From: Streptomyces sp. NBC_00433
GTDB taxonomy: Bacteria > Actinomycetota > Actinomycetes > Streptomycetales > Streptomycetaceae
Direction of reading: 5' to 3'
DNA length: 64,000 bases
NCBI GenBank assembly: GCA_036015235.1
Contig: CP107926.1
Location: 992,001-1,056,000, forward strand
Shown: positions 47,265-57,761 of the stretch, one piece after another
Position numbering within the stretch: position 1 is the stretch's first letter
How the letters are laid out: every line of letters starts with the position of its first letter
Translations under genes and position numbers: made by a program
The notes under the pieces: model-generated
Databases searched by the model: none
What the model saw: only the letters and a program-made list of their open reading frames with translations
Told to the model about the DNA's origin: nothing

Positions 47265-50054
47265 GACGGCGCCGAGACGGCGCCTGCGGGCCAGGACGGA
47301 CTCGGTGATCGCGGCGGCGAAGACCACCAGGGCCACGCCGCCGACCAGGGCGACGGTCAGGGTGTAGTCGGTCCGCAGCGCCGGTTGGGCGGGGCCGCCG
47401 GTGAATTGGCGCAGGTCCAGGGTCTGTGCCAGCAGTCGCGGTTCGAGCAGGCCGAGGAGCGTGCCGCCCACGGCGGACGCCGCCGCGAGCGGCAGCAGTT
47501 GCAGGAAGTGCACCGCCCCTGCCTGCCGGCCGCCGAGTCCGAGCGTACGCAGCAGCGACGTGGTGCGGCTGCGCTCGTCGAAGGTGAGGATCAGCTCCAT
47601 GGCGACGGCGAGGAGTCCGGCCAGGGCGGCGAGGGCCGAGCTGGTCGCGTAGACGGTGCGCAGCCCCCGGGTCAGGCCGTCCTCGCGGAGGGTCGCCAGG
47701 GCTTGCGAGCGGGTGCGGATCTGTGCGAGCGGCCCCAGCGCCTGGGCCGCTGCCGACCGCAGTGCCGCGTCGCCGGTGGAACCGTCGCCGCGCAGCAGCA
47801 GGACGGTGCTGCCGGAGGACTGCTGCGGCAGCAGGCGATCGGCTGCGGCGCTGGTGATCAGGATCGGCGTCCCGGCCGCGACCCGTGCCGTGACCGGCCC
47901 GAGCAGGGGGTCGCGCAGCTCGGCGGTGGTGAGGGTGCCGACGGGGTCGAGCACCAGGCTCACGGACCGGTCGCCGTGCGCCGCGACGGTGGAGGTGAAG
48001 CCGCCGGTGTGCTCGCTCGCCCGCAGGGCCGGGGAGATCAGGGACGGCAGCCGGACGCTCCCGCCGGACCGTACGGGCGGCGGGTCGCCCAGCGCGGCGA
48101 GCAGCCGGGCGGCCAGCGGCGACTTCGGGGCGACGGCGCCCAGTTGCCGGGGGTCGACGGTGATCACGGCGACCGCGGAAATCTCGGCGCCGTCGGCCTG
48201 CCCCACCAGGTCGAGGGGGCGCAGGTGCTGGAGGGCCGTACGTATCCCGGTGTTGCCGGCGAGCGCGCCCGGTGCGGGCGTCGTGATGTCCGCGACGGTC
48301 GCGCCGGCGTCGGCGCCGGTGCTCCAGGCAGCGCCCGCGGCCGCGCCGTCGCCGACCGTACGCTGCACGAGGCCGCCGAAGACCGCGGTGCCCAGCGTCA
48401 GGACGAGGACGAAGAGGGCGAGCCCGGTCGCCGGGGCGTCCTGCGTGGCGCGGGCCATGCCGATGACGCCGACGGCGCCCCTGCTGCGACGGGTGCGGCC
48501 CAGCAGGAGGCGCAGGACGAGCGGGTAGATCCGCAGCAGGACCAGTACGGCGGCCAGCGCGACCAGGACCGGCACCGCGCCCAGGACCCCGTCGGGGCCC
48601 TGGAACCGCAGCGCGACCACCCCGGCGGCCGCCATGAGCAGCACCGTCAGCTCCAGGACGAGGCGCCGGCCGCCGGCGAGGCGGCGGCGCGAGCGCCGCA
48701 GCCGGCCGGGCCTGGGCGGCTCGCGGACCGCGAGCCAGGTCATCAGTGACAGCGTCAGCGCCACGGTCGCGGCGGCGACGGCGGCGGCCACCGGTTGCGC
48801 AGACCCGGAGGTCCCCGCCGGGGCGAGCTGCCGGCCGGCCGCCCAGCCGAGGAGGGCGGCGAGCAGCACCACCGGCCAGGCCACGGCGCTGCGGAGCAGG
48901 ACCAGCCGCGCCGTGGACGCGCCCCGGGCTCGCTGCAGCCGCAGGTGCGCCTCCCTGCGGCGCAGCAGCAGCCTTACGGCGACCGCGGTGGTGGCCAGCG
49001 CGATGGCGGCCAGCGAGTCGACGGCGAAGTCGGCGAGCGCCCTGGCCTGGTGGTCCTGTGCGGTGAAGGTGTCGAGGAGCGGCGACAGGGCGTCGGTCAC
49101 CAGCAGCGGCCCGGTGGCCTGGGGGCCGACCTGGCAGCTGGTGTCGCCGGTGTAGACGTCGGACCCCTGGCACAGCGCCGCGTTGAGATCCGCGGCGAAC
49201 TGGGACAGCGGCCCGGCCAGTGCGCGGGCCCGGTCGAGCGCCGCCTGCCGCAGGTCGGCCCGCAGCTGCCAGGTCACCAGCGGCCCCGACACCCCGGCGT
49301 TCGCCAGCAGGTCGGCGGCGTCGGTGCCGACCAGTCCGCCGGCGGCGAGTACGGTGCCGCCGGCGTTCTGCGTCGGATAGCGCAGCGGCTGGACCAGTGC
49401 CGCGTGGCCGCTCCAGAAGTCGTCGGCGCCGGACGTGGCGCGGAAGACCCCGCTCACCACGAGGACCGCCTTGGGGTCGGCCAGCTGTGCGGTGGGCAGT
49501 TTGGCGAATTCCAGGTCGAGCCGGCTGCCGACCCCGACCCCCAGTGCCTGCGCGGTGGCCTGCGACAGCGCGACCTGCGGCGGTGTGCCGAGCGGCGTGT
49601 CGTCGGCGGGTGCCCGGCCGCTGGTGTAGCGCAGGTGCGCGGCGGCGCCCGGCAGGTGGCTGATCGCCAGTTTGGTGCTGGTCACCGCGGGACCGGGCGG
49701 GATCGGTGAGTCGAGGACCGCCTGGTTGTAGTCGTATCTGCCGCCGGCGAAGGCGAGGTCCCGCGCCGCTGAGCCGCTGAGCCGCCCGGCGAGCGTACGG
49801 CCGTCGCCGAGCAGGGTGGCCATGTCGACGGCGGGCGGGTAGGAGGTGAAGACCTCGGGCACGGTGCTGACGCTGACGACGGGGCCCTGTGCCTGCGCGG
49901 CGTCGATCCGCTGCCGCAGCGCCCGGTCCTCCTGGCGGCCCGCCACCGCGGGGGCCCAGGCGCACAGTCCCGCCAGCACGACGACCAGCACCGCGAGGCA
50001 GGCCAGTAGCGGCAGGTCGCCGCGGGTCTCCCTGCGGATCAGGCGCAGCGTCAT
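47250..50054 (-). CDS. FtsX-type ABC permease (second of the pair)
   Basis: 934 residues. One N-terminal membrane segment (LPLLACLAVLVVVLAGL) is followed by a long extracytoplasmic region and then FtsX-type membrane blocks (for example SSALAALAGLLAVAMELIL and TVALVGGVALVVFAAAI). MacB-like permeases do not import; they drive mechanical work on periplasmic or envelope partners, or export. ATG 50054 lies 65 bases after the stop of the upstream permease, so the two form an operon. Confidence 0.88.
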   Translation of the reverse strand: MTLRLIRRETRGDLPLLACLAVLVVVLAGLCAWAPAVAGRQEDRALRQRIDAAQAQGPVVSVSTVPEVFTSYPPAVDMATLLGDGRTLAGRLSGSAARDLAFAGGRYDYNQAVLDSPIPPGPAVTSTKLAISHLPGAAAHLRYTSGRAPADDTPLGTPPQVALSQATAQALGVGVGSRLDLEFAKLPTAQLADPKAVLVVSGVFRATSGADDFWSGHAALVQPLRYPTQNAGGTVLAAGGLVGTDAADLLANAGVSGPLVTWQLRADLRQAALDRARALAGPLSQFAADLNAALCQGSDVYTGDTSCQVGPQATGPLLVTDALSPLLDTFTAQDHQARALADFAVDSLAAIALATTAVAVRLLLRRREAHLRLQRARGASTARLVLLRSAVAWPVVLLAALLGWAAGRQLAPAGTSGSAQPVAAAVAAATVALTLSLMTWLAVREPPRPGRLRRSRRRLAGGRRLVLELTVLLMAAAGVVALRFQGPDGVLGAVPVLVALAAVLVLLRIYPLVLRLLLGRTRRSRGAVGVIGMARATQDAPATGLALFVLVLTLGTAVFGGLVQRTVGDGAAAGAAWSTGADAGATVADITTPAPGALAGNTGIRTALQHLRPLDLVGQADGAEISAVAVITVDPRQLGAVAPKSPLAARLLAALGDPPPVRSGGSVRLPSLISPALRASEHTGGFTSTVAAHGDRSVSLVLDPVGTLTTAELRDPLLGPVTARVAAGTPILITSAAADRLLPQQSSGSTVLLLRGDGSTGDAALRSAAAQALGPLAQIRTRSQALATLREDGLTRGLRTVYATSSALAALAGLLAVAMELILTFDERSRTTSLLRTLGLGGRQAGAVHFLQLLPLAAASAVGGTLLGLLEPRLLAQTLDLRQFTGGPAQPALRTDYTLTVALVGGVALVVFAAAITESVLARRRRLGAVLRLM

Positions 50055-50119
50055 CGCGGCGCCCTTTCCCGCGGACCGCGTCGCGGTCCGCTGCTTCCCC
50101 TCGTCTTCGGCCGCGCGGT

Positions 50120-53100
50120 TCAACGGTCCTCCCCTGCTCGCAGGACGCGGACCAGGTCCACTCGGGCCAGCAGCCGGGCCAGGGCGAGCACGACCGCGCT
50201 GATGGCGAGGGCGGTCAGCACCGTGACCAGCGCGACCGTGCCCCACGGCAGGACCACCGGCAGCGGCGGGTAAGGGGCCTGGCCGGTGTCGTCCAGGGTG
50301 ACCAGCGGCAGCACGGTCGAGGCCAGCGCCATGCCCATCAGCGCCCCGGGGATCACCGCGAAGAGCGCCAGGCCCAGTTGCTCCGCGCTCAGCAGCAGCG
50401 AGAGGCCCTGGGAGCGGATGCCGATCGCCCGCAGCAGGGCGAATTCCTTCCGGCGCTGCCGGGTGGTGACCACCGCGTGGACGGTGAAGGCGACGACCGC
50501 GAAGCAGGGGGCCAGCAGCCGGACCAGTTCGAGCACCCGGCGCAGCCCGTGGCGGAAGGGGTCGGAGCGGAGCGCCGCGGCGGCGCTCGCCGTGGTGGTC
50601 ACCTGTCCCAGGGCGGGCTCCGCCTCGATGGCGGCGGCCGTACGCGCGCTGTCGGCGCTGTCGATCCACCAGAAGGCGGGGTCCTGCTGGAGGCCGCCGG
50701 CGAGCGTCAGCGCGGTGGTGAGCTGCCGCTGGTCGGCGATCAGGTGGCCCTGCCCGCGGCCCAGCCCGCGCAGCGAGCCGGGTTCGGCGATGATCCTGGC
50801 GGTGACCGGGGCGCCGAGGCCGACGTCGAGGGTGGTGGTGCCGCCCACGACGAGGTGGCCGTCGCGCAGTGCTGTGGCGTCGGCTGTCACGGGCAGCGGC
50901 GCCGGTCCGCCGACGGGGCTCGCCACGAATCGCACCTGGCCGCCGGGCGCGGTCTTCATCTCGCCCAGGCCGTCGTCCTGGCCGGAGCCGCCGCCGGCTG
51001 CCTGCGGGTCCTGGAAGCCGGTGCTGACGTCGGCACGCAGCAGGCCGGTGCCGCCGGGGAGGATCGCGCACACGCCGGGGGCGCCGATGAAGGCGTAGCT
51101 GTCGGGGCCGTTCTTGCCGCAGGCCGCCGACTTGGCGTCCGCGGCGTGGGGGGTGCCGTCGGTCCAGGCCTGCCCGGCGGGCAGTGCGGCGGACCAGCTG
51201 TCGGTGGCGCCGCGCGAGCCGATCCGGTTGAGCCTCAGGTCGAGCCGCGCGGGGTGCACTCCGGGCTTCGGCAGGACGCTCATGGCGGTCACGGTGAGCG
51301 GATACGTCCGCGGGTGGCCGCCGCTCAGCGGGATGCCGAGGGGGACCGCGAGGACGTGCCTGGTCCCGTCGGCGGCCGGCAGGGCGGCGGACACGGTGCT
51401 CTGCAGTCCGGTCGGGTCCTGCAAGGTCAGCGCCATGACCGGTGCGGAGGTGTCGCCGTCGCTGCGCAGCGTCTCGTCGAGCAGCAGCGCGGTCGGACGG
51501 CCGGTGAGGGTGATCCCGTAGGAGATCGGGGACCGGGTGCGGGGCGCGGGTCCGGCGATCGTGCCCACCAGCTCCTCGGTGGCCCCGCCCGGCAGGTTGG
51601 CCGTCGTCCGGGTCACCGGTGTCACGCCCGTCACCGCGGGAAGGGCGCGATAGGCGCCGTCGAGGATCGCGGAGGGGTAGCTGTCCTGGGCGGCCGGGGC
51701 GACCCTGACGTCCGGGCCGACCGTGTAGGCGGCCTGCGCGGTGGTCAGGCCGCCCAGGCAGGCCAGCGCGGTGGTGGCGAAGGCGCTCGCCGACACGGCC
51801 AGGCACATCAGCACGACCGGTCCCGCGTTGCGGGCGGACCGCCGGCTCAGCTGCCACCCGGCGAGCGCGCCGATCAGTGTCCGGCTGCGGCGGCCGAAGG
51901 CGTCGAGCAGCCGGGACGTCAGCGGCAGCAGCCGTAGCAGCAGGAGCGCCGCGGCCCCGCTCGCCAGGGCGGGCACGAGCACCAGCACCGGGTCGACGGA
52001 CAGGTCGCCGCCTGCCGACGCGCCCGCGGCGCCGATCAGCGAGTGGTGCCGCCGCAGTTCCAGATACCCGAGCACCGCGACGGCCAGCAGCGCCAGGTCG
52101 GCGCCCAGCCGCTGCGCGACGGCGGCCCGCGCGCCGCGGGCCGCGGGCACCCGCACCTGCGGCAGCGCGGGCAGCATCACCGCCCCGGCGTGCACCAGCA
52201 GGGTCAGCCCCACGGCCGCCCAGGCGCCGGGACCCCGGCTGCCGGGATGCAGCAGACCGGCCGCGTACGGTGCCGCGATCGCCGCCGGGATGCCGGTGAG
52301 GGCCCATTCGGCTCCCGCGCCGCGCAACAGCCGCAGTGTGCCCGAGCCCCTGGCCTGCTGGAGGGCCAGTTCGCCGCGCCTGCGTACGGTCGTCTGGCGG
52401 CCGGCGAGCACCAGCGTGGCCAGGGCGAGAACCGCCAGCATCACGCTCGGCAGATACAGCTCGGACCGTGCCGCCAGGGCCGGTACGGCAAGCTGGTCGA
52501 TCGCTCCGGGCAGGCCGGAGGAGATGTTCAGGTCGTCGAGCGGCGGCGTCTTCCCGCCGAAGACCGACAGTGCGCTGTGGCTGCCGGAGAAGGCGTGGAC
52601 CCGGTCGCGCAGCCCGGCGAGGTCTGCGGCGTCGAGCCGGGAGAAGTCGGGCTGCACACTCCAGTGGGCCGTGAGATGCCCGTTCAGCACGGCACTGCCG
52701 TTCAGCGCCGCCGCCGGAACGACCAGCAGTTTCTGGCCGGCGGTCTCGTTCTCCGACAGGTTCCCGGCCATGGCGGGCCAGAACCCGACCGCACCGGCCG
52801 GCTGGAAGACGCCGGATATCCGCAGCGTCATCCTGCGGCTGAAGTCGTCCTGCACCAGGACGCTGGAACCTGGCTTGAGCCCGAGGCGCCGGGCCAGCGG
52901 CTCGGGCACGGCGGCGTCGACCGGGGCGCCGGACCCGGTGCCGACCCGCACGGTGGGCAGCGCGGTGAAGGCTCCGGCCGGGGCGTCCGCCGCGTCCGCG
53001 GGCCAGTGCCCGGCGACCAGCCGCCCGAAGGACTGCCCGTCCTGCACCGCTACGGGGTGGAGTCCGCTGCCGCCGGGACCGTCGGGCACCTTCGTGCCCC

Positions 53101-53500
53101 CGTCGACCCGCTTCACCGCGACGGGCGCGGTGCCCAGCAGCCCCACGTAGGTCCGCTGCGGCACTCCGGCGAAGACCCTCGCGGCGGCGGCCCTGACGTC
53201 GCGGTCGGCGGCGGCCATCCCCCCGGGGTCGAAGGAGGCGTTGACGGATATCTGGGCGTCGGGGTCGGCGGCGAGCCTGCGTATCTGCCCGGATCCGACC
53301 GAACTGCCCGCCAGCGTCACGAGGGTGGCAAGCGCCGTCGCGCACAGCAGGACCGAGACGGTGACGGCTGCCAGGGCCGATCCCTGCTGGGTGGACCGCC
53401 GGACGGCGGCCGGAAGGAGTCGCCGAAGCCGGCGTCGGACGTCCGGGCGCCGCGGTGACGAGAGCTGCCGTGCCGAAGGAGGCGGGACCGCCGCGACCAC
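50120..53500 (-). CDS. Large FtsX-type ABC permease (first of the pair)
   Basis: 1126 residues. An N-terminal membrane segment (AAVTVSVLLCATALATLV) is followed by an outside domain, FtsX blocks (LPSVMLAVLALATLVLAGR, MCLAVSASAFATTALACL) and a last block near the C-terminus (TVALVTVLTALAISAVVLALA). It starts at GTG 53500 after a G-rich site; the overlapping ATG at 53502 is in another frame. First gene of a two-permease operon facing the ATPase gene. Confidence 0.88.
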   Translation of the reverse strand: MVAAVPPPSARQLSSPRRPDVRRRLRRLLPAAVRRSTQQGSALAAVTVSVLLCATALATLVTLAGSSVGSGQIRRLAADPDAQISVNASFDPGGMAAADRDVRAAAARVFAGVPQRTYVGLLGTAPVAVKRVDGGTKVPDGPGGSGLHPVAVQDGQSFGRLVAGHWPADAADAPAGAFTALPTVRVGTGSGAPVDAAVPEPLARRLGLKPGSSVLVQDDFSRRMTLRISGVFQPAGAVGFWPAMAGNLSENETAGQKLLVVPAAALNGSAVLNGHLTAHWSVQPDFSRLDAADLAGLRDRVHAFSGSHSALSVFGGKTPPLDDLNISSGLPGAIDQLAVPALAARSELYLPSVMLAVLALATLVLAGRQTTVRRRGELALQQARGSGTLRLLRGAGAEWALTGIPAAIAAPYAAGLLHPGSRGPGAWAAVGLTLLVHAGAVMLPALPQVRVPAARGARAAVAQRLGADLALLAVAVLGYLELRRHHSLIGAAGASAGGDLSVDPVLVLVPALASGAAALLLLRLLPLTSRLLDAFGRRSRTLIGALAGWQLSRRSARNAGPVVLMCLAVSASAFATTALACLGGLTTAQAAYTVGPDVRVAPAAQDSYPSAILDGAYRALPAVTGVTPVTRTTANLPGGATEELVGTIAGPAPRTRSPISYGITLTGRPTALLLDETLRSDGDTSAPVMALTLQDPTGLQSTVSAALPAADGTRHVLAVPLGIPLSGGHPRTYPLTVTAMSVLPKPGVHPARLDLRLNRIGSRGATDSWSAALPAGQAWTDGTPHAADAKSAACGKNGPDSYAFIGAPGVCAILPGGTGLLRADVSTGFQDPQAAGGGSGQDDGLGEMKTAPGGQVRFVASPVGGPAPLPVTADATALRDGHLVVGGTTTLDVGLGAPVTARIIAEPGSLRGLGRGQGHLIADQRQLTTALTLAGGLQQDPAFWWIDSADSARTAAAIEAEPALGQVTTTASAAAALRSDPFRHGLRRVLELVRLLAPCFAVVAFTVHAVVTTRQRRKEFALLRAIGIRSQGLSLLLSAEQLGLALFAVIPGALMGMALASTVLPLVTLDDTGQAPYPPLPVVLPWGTVALVTVLTALAISAVVLALARLLARVDLVRVLRAGEDR

Positions 53501-53651
53501 ATGTACCCCCGCAATTCGAACATGTGACGACGCCGGTGTGCCTCTTTCCTATCAGTAATCGACATTCGTCGCAATGAGTTGGATCTTCGGCGACCTGCTC
53601 GGAAAGGCCAGGTGGGACCCGCCGCCGGACTTCAGGTCCGCCCCGCCGCCG

Positions 53652-56600
53652 TCAGGAACGGTCGAGGGGGAAAACCCGGACCGCCCCGTCTCTTCCGCCG
53701 ACGGCCAGCAGGTCGCCGCCCACCGACAGGGCGAGCGGCCGGGCGCCGTCCATGGCCTCGTCGAGCACGTGGCGGGTCGCCGTACCTGAGGTGCGGTCCC
53801 ACACGCGAACCGTACCGTCGTCACCTCCGGTGGCCAGCAGCCCGCCGTCCGCGGAGAAGGCCGCCGCCGGCACCCGGGAGCCGTGCCTGATCTCGGTCCG
53901 GAGCGGCGGGTCGTCCGGGGAGGCCGACCACATCCGCACCGCCCCGTTCTTCGCGTCGGCGACCACCACCGTGGCCTCGTCGTCCGGGGGCAGCACCATC
54001 GCCAGTACGCTGCCGTCGTGCGCCGCCCGCGCGAGACCGATGGATTCGAAGCCGTCGAGCCGCCACAGGTGGACGGCCCCGTCCTGCGCGCCGGTGGCGA
54101 GCAGTTCGCCGTTGGGGGAGAAGGCCAGCGCGCGGACGGTGCCCAAAGACTGCACGCCCTCCGTCCGCTCACCGTTCAGGTGTTCCCAGAGCACCACACC
54201 GCCGGCCCCGGCTACGGCAAGTCTGGTCCCGTCCGGGGAGAACGCCAGCGCCCACACGGCGCCGTCCCTCGTGAGGAAAGCCCGTTCCCGACCCGTGCGG
54301 ACGTCCCAGACCCACACATCCGAGGTCGAGCCGCCGGTGGCCAGCAGGGTCCCGTCCGGTGAGAAGGCCAGCGCGGCGGCGGGAGCGTCGTCCGGGACGT
54401 GCAGCACCGTGAGCGGGTGCGGCAGGGAGGAGCGAAGCGGCGTCGCCCGGCTCCGCCGGACCGCGTATTCGGTGCCGCGCGCATTGCGCAGCCTCACTCC
54501 CGCGTCCCCGACGGTCACGGTCACGGGCTGCCCCGGCTCGACCGTGACCGTGCGGACGGCCCGGGTGGCGGTGTCGGACTCGTCGGCGTAGACGATCACG
54601 TCGACGAGGCGGGGGTCGGTGTCGGGGACGGGCACCGCGCCGAAGGCGTTCGACACCGGGCCGCCGAGCACGAGTTCGGAGCCGTGGAGGGCGACGGGGA
54701 GTGCCACGTCGGACAACTCCTCGGCGATGACGGCGACATCGTCGATGTCCAGGCTCTGCGGGGCCGCCGGTGCGCCGAGTTCGACCTCAGGGGCGTGTCT
54801 GCGGGCCAGTGCCGCGAGCTGCCAGCCTGTGGTGGTCTCCCGCACCTCGGGCGGCAACCGGCCCCAGGCGCCCGCGAACCAGTCCGCGATTCCCGTACGG
54901 CCCTCCTCGACCAGGGCGCGCAGCGCCGGTCGCAGGGCCAGGTCGAACTGCTCCCGGGCGTCGGGGCCGCCGGTGACGTAGGCCCAGGTGAGCTGCTCCT
55001 CCAGGGCGAGCGCGGGCGGCAGTTGGGCGTGGACGCGGGTGACCACCTGCCACAGGTCGCGGAAGGGGTCGCCGGGGGCGCAGCCCGCGACCACCGTGGC
55101 CAGTTCGGCGCGCAGCTCGGGCAGTACCTCGCGCCGCAGGGCGATCGCGTCCGCGGTGCGGGAGGCCACCCAGTCGCTGAACCAGAGGTCGGACTCGGCG
55201 CCGACGTCCAGGTGCGGCAGCACGCGCAGGCGTACGGCCCTGATCAATTCCGGCTCGATGCGGGTGGCCACGCTCAGCGCGACCGCCAACTCCCGCACCC
55301 CGGGGGCGAGTGGGCGCAGCTCCAGCTGCGGCGGCGGCTCCGGTGCGGGTGCCGGCGCGGCGGGCCGGGCGCGCAGGACGTACCGCGACACCGGGCGTTC
55401 GGTGCCGGGGGTGCCGAGGCGCAGGACCGGCCCGGCGGGCGAGGGGGCTCGTCCTGCGGCGCCGCCGCCGGACGGCGGCAGCGGCGGGAGGGCGGGGATG
55501 ATCCTCTTGAGCAGGACCCGCTCCCGTTCCGAACGCGGCGGGAGCAGGCGGGCCGCCCGGCGCTCCACCTCCTGGCGCAACTCGTCTTCCAGCACCGGGG
55601 CGTAGTCGAGGCAGGAGAAGGCGAGCACCTCCAGCCGGCGGCTCTCGGCGCGCTCGCGGTCCGCCCGGTCGAGCAGCCCGCTGAGGATGTGCTCCCTCTC
55701 GGGCGGCCGGGAATGGCCGACCGCGAAGCGCAGGACGTCCTCCCACTGCGGGCGGTCCGCGTTGGCCACCAGGAGGCTGAGGTCGGCGGACTCCACCGCC
55801 GCCCTCGCGGCCAGGAAGTCCCTGAACGTGCGGTGGGCGAAGGAGACCGAGCCTTCCGCTGACGAGCGCAGGATGCCGGTGCGCTCCAGCAGGAGACCGC
55901 CGACTGCCGCCGCGTCCTGCTCGGCGGACGGAAGGGAGACCAGTTGGCGCTGCACGATCGACAGGTATTCCCGCCGGTCCGCGGCGCTCAGGCCGTTGCG
56001 GAGGAGCCAGTAGGCCACGGCCTGGAGCAGTTGCGTCTGCTCGGCCCCGGAAAGCGCCAGGCGCGGGGTGGCCCCGCGCTCCTGGTCCCACCGCCCGAGC
56101 ATCATCGACAGGAGCACGTCGTACAACTGGATCCACCTGAGAGGCAGTCGCCGGTCCCAGCCCCACGTGCAGATGATGGAGCACATCAGGGGATTCGCGG
56201 CGAGCACCGCCAGCTCGGGATGTTCGCGCAGGGTCGCGTGCAGCGAGAGCCGATCGCCGTCCGCCTGGGAGCGCGATCGGGGCCCGTCGGCCGAGAACCA
56301 TCGGTCGACAAAGTTGTGGACGGTCCGCTCGCTCATGTCGTTCAGCACGGCGGTGGTGAATCCGAGGTCGGCGCCCCACGCGTCGTCGCCGGAGCGCGAC
56401 GCCACGACCCACCGGCTGCCGGGAAAGGCGGCGAGCAACTCCCCCGTCCAGCGCGGCGCTCGGCGCCGGGCCGCCTCCGGGATCTCGTCCAGGCCGTCGA
56501 GGAGGAACAGGCCGCGCTGGGCGGCCAACGTCCGGGTCAGCCAGTCCGCCGGCACCGCGAGCAGGTCGCTGATCCCCGAGAGGAAGCGCTCAGGCGAGGG

Positions 56601-57611
56601 CAGGCGGTCCTGGTCGGACAGCAGCCTGTGGAGCGGCAGCAGGAAGGGCACCAGCTCCTCGGGGGCGTGGCCCGTCGTGTCCACCCGGCGGTCGGCGTAG
56701 ACCGACACGAGCCACTGGAGCAGCGTGGTCTTACCGGAACCGGCGCCGCCGACGAGGAACACCCGCTCGTGGCGTGCCACGACGTCCTCGACGGAGTACG
56801 CCTCCCTCGCGGCGTTCGAACCGCTGTCGGGCGCCACCTCGGCCACGGACAGCGGCACGTACGCGGCATCGAGCGGCAGGTCGCTGCGGGGGCCGCGGCC
56901 GAGACGCGTGCCGTACTGGGGCAGGACGCCGTGCAGCCGTGCCACCTGCGCCAGATAGCGCCGCTCGAACGGCAGATAGGGCGACGGGGTGAGCAGGACC
57001 GGGCGGTGGCCCAGCGCGGTGAGGAAACCCGGCTCTCGGAGGAGCCTCCAGGCGGGCTCGATCGCCAGTCGCCCACTGCTGGGTTCGCTCCTGACCACGA
57101 GGCCCATCAGCAGGCCGTCCGCGATGAAGGCGGCCCCCGACATCCAGAGCCAGGCGTCGGGGTCGGGGGGCCAGGGATTGGACCCTTCCACCAGATAACC
57201 GCCGCCGCGTCGCGCCGGGTACAGCCGTCCCGTCAACTCCTCTCTGCGCGGCCCTCCGACGGCGGAGCGTTCACCGGTGTCGCGGACGGGAAAGCCGACG
57301 GCGGAGCCGAGGACGTACGAGTCCGCTGCGAGCCGGCCCCACTCCACCTCGGCCTGTGGAGCGGCATCCACCGCTTCGTCGAGGAGCAGCAGCGCCGCGT
57401 TCGATCGAGCGCCGATCCAGTGGGTGGTGCAGCCGATCTCGCGCCCGAGCACGCCGACCGACATCCTGCCGGGGCCCACCACGTATTCCGCGGTGAGCAC
57501 GAGCCGCGGCGAGAGGAGGTAGCCGGTCGCCCGGCTGCGAAGGTCGCCGTCCCTGCGGGCGACCGACACCACACGCCGGTCGACCGACCGATCGACCGAG
57601 TCGGGCTCCAT
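53652..57611 (-). CDS. STAND NTPase: trypsin-like / NACHT / WD40 protein
   Basis: 1319 residues. Residues about 25-200 have a trypsin-like fold, but the catalytic His and Asp positions read Tyr43 (LTAEYVV) and Asn71 (RSNAALLLL); only Ser158 (WMSGAAF) remains, so it is probably not a protease. A NACHT domain follows (Walker A VGGAGSGKTTL, 288-297; Walker B LFLLDGLDEIPE, 368-379), then a helical region, a linker rich in Pro and Ala and, from about 1070 to the end, five or six WD40 repeats (ALAFSPDGTLLATGG type). This is the build of prokaryotic STAND defence or signalling proteins. I start at ATG 57611; the frame is open further upstream only because it shadows the TIR gene. Confidence 0.9.
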   Translation of the reverse strand: MEPDSVDRSVDRRVVSVARRDGDLRSRATGYLLSPRLVLTAEYVVGPGRMSVGVLGREIGCTTHWIGARSNAALLLLDEAVDAAPQAEVEWGRLAADSYVLGSAVGFPVRDTGERSAVGGPRREELTGRLYPARRGGGYLVEGSNPWPPDPDAWLWMSGAAFIADGLLMGLVVRSEPSSGRLAIEPAWRLLREPGFLTALGHRPVLLTPSPYLPFERRYLAQVARLHGVLPQYGTRLGRGPRSDLPLDAAYVPLSVAEVAPDSGSNAAREAYSVEDVVARHERVFLVGGAGSGKTTLLQWLVSVYADRRVDTTGHAPEELVPFLLPLHRLLSDQDRLPSPERFLSGISDLLAVPADWLTRTLAAQRGLFLLDGLDEIPEAARRRAPRWTGELLAAFPGSRWVVASRSGDDAWGADLGFTTAVLNDMSERTVHNFVDRWFSADGPRSRSQADGDRLSLHATLREHPELAVLAANPLMCSIICTWGWDRRLPLRWIQLYDVLLSMMLGRWDQERGATPRLALSGAEQTQLLQAVAYWLLRNGLSAADRREYLSIVQRQLVSLPSAEQDAAAVGGLLLERTGILRSSAEGSVSFAHRTFRDFLAARAAVESADLSLLVANADRPQWEDVLRFAVGHSRPPEREHILSGLLDRADRERAESRRLEVLAFSCLDYAPVLEDELRQEVERRAARLLPPRSERERVLLKRIIPALPPLPPSGGGAAGRAPSPAGPVLRLGTPGTERPVSRYVLRARPAAPAPAPEPPPQLELRPLAPGVRELAVALSVATRIEPELIRAVRLRVLPHLDVGAESDLWFSDWVASRTADAIALRREVLPELRAELATVVAGCAPGDPFRDLWQVVTRVHAQLPPALALEEQLTWAYVTGGPDAREQFDLALRPALRALVEEGRTGIADWFAGAWGRLPPEVRETTTGWQLAALARRHAPEVELGAPAAPQSLDIDDVAVIAEELSDVALPVALHGSELVLGGPVSNAFGAVPVPDTDPRLVDVIVYADESDTATRAVRTVTVEPGQPVTVTVGDAGVRLRNARGTEYAVRRSRATPLRSSLPHPLTVLHVPDDAPAAALAFSPDGTLLATGGSTSDVWVWDVRTGRERAFLTRDGAVWALAFSPDGTRLAVAGAGGVVLWEHLNGERTEGVQSLGTVRALAFSPNGELLATGAQDGAVHLWRLDGFESIGLARAAHDGSVLAMVLPPDDEATVVVADAKNGAVRMWSASPDDPPLRTEIRHGSRVPAAAFSADGGLLATGGDDGTVRVWDRTSGTATRHVLDEAMDGARPLALSVGGDLLAVGGRDGAVRVFPLDRS

Positions 57612-57761
57612 GCCGCATCCACCCCCGTCACCGACGGTATCGCCAACGCCCCTCGGCCGTAGATGGTATGACGGTATATCAGCGTCACGTGGGCCTTCTC
57701 CGTCGTTTGTCCGGCTGCGAAGCGCGGACGACAATCGTGGTGTGGGAGGGGGGCGGACGCT
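57612..57761. promoter_or_regulatory. Divergent promoter region of the STAND and TIR genes
   Basis: 150 bases, locally A/T-richer around 57,660-57,690 (GGTATGACGGTATATCAGC). Both transcripts must start here. I see no clear operator. Confidence 0.5.
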
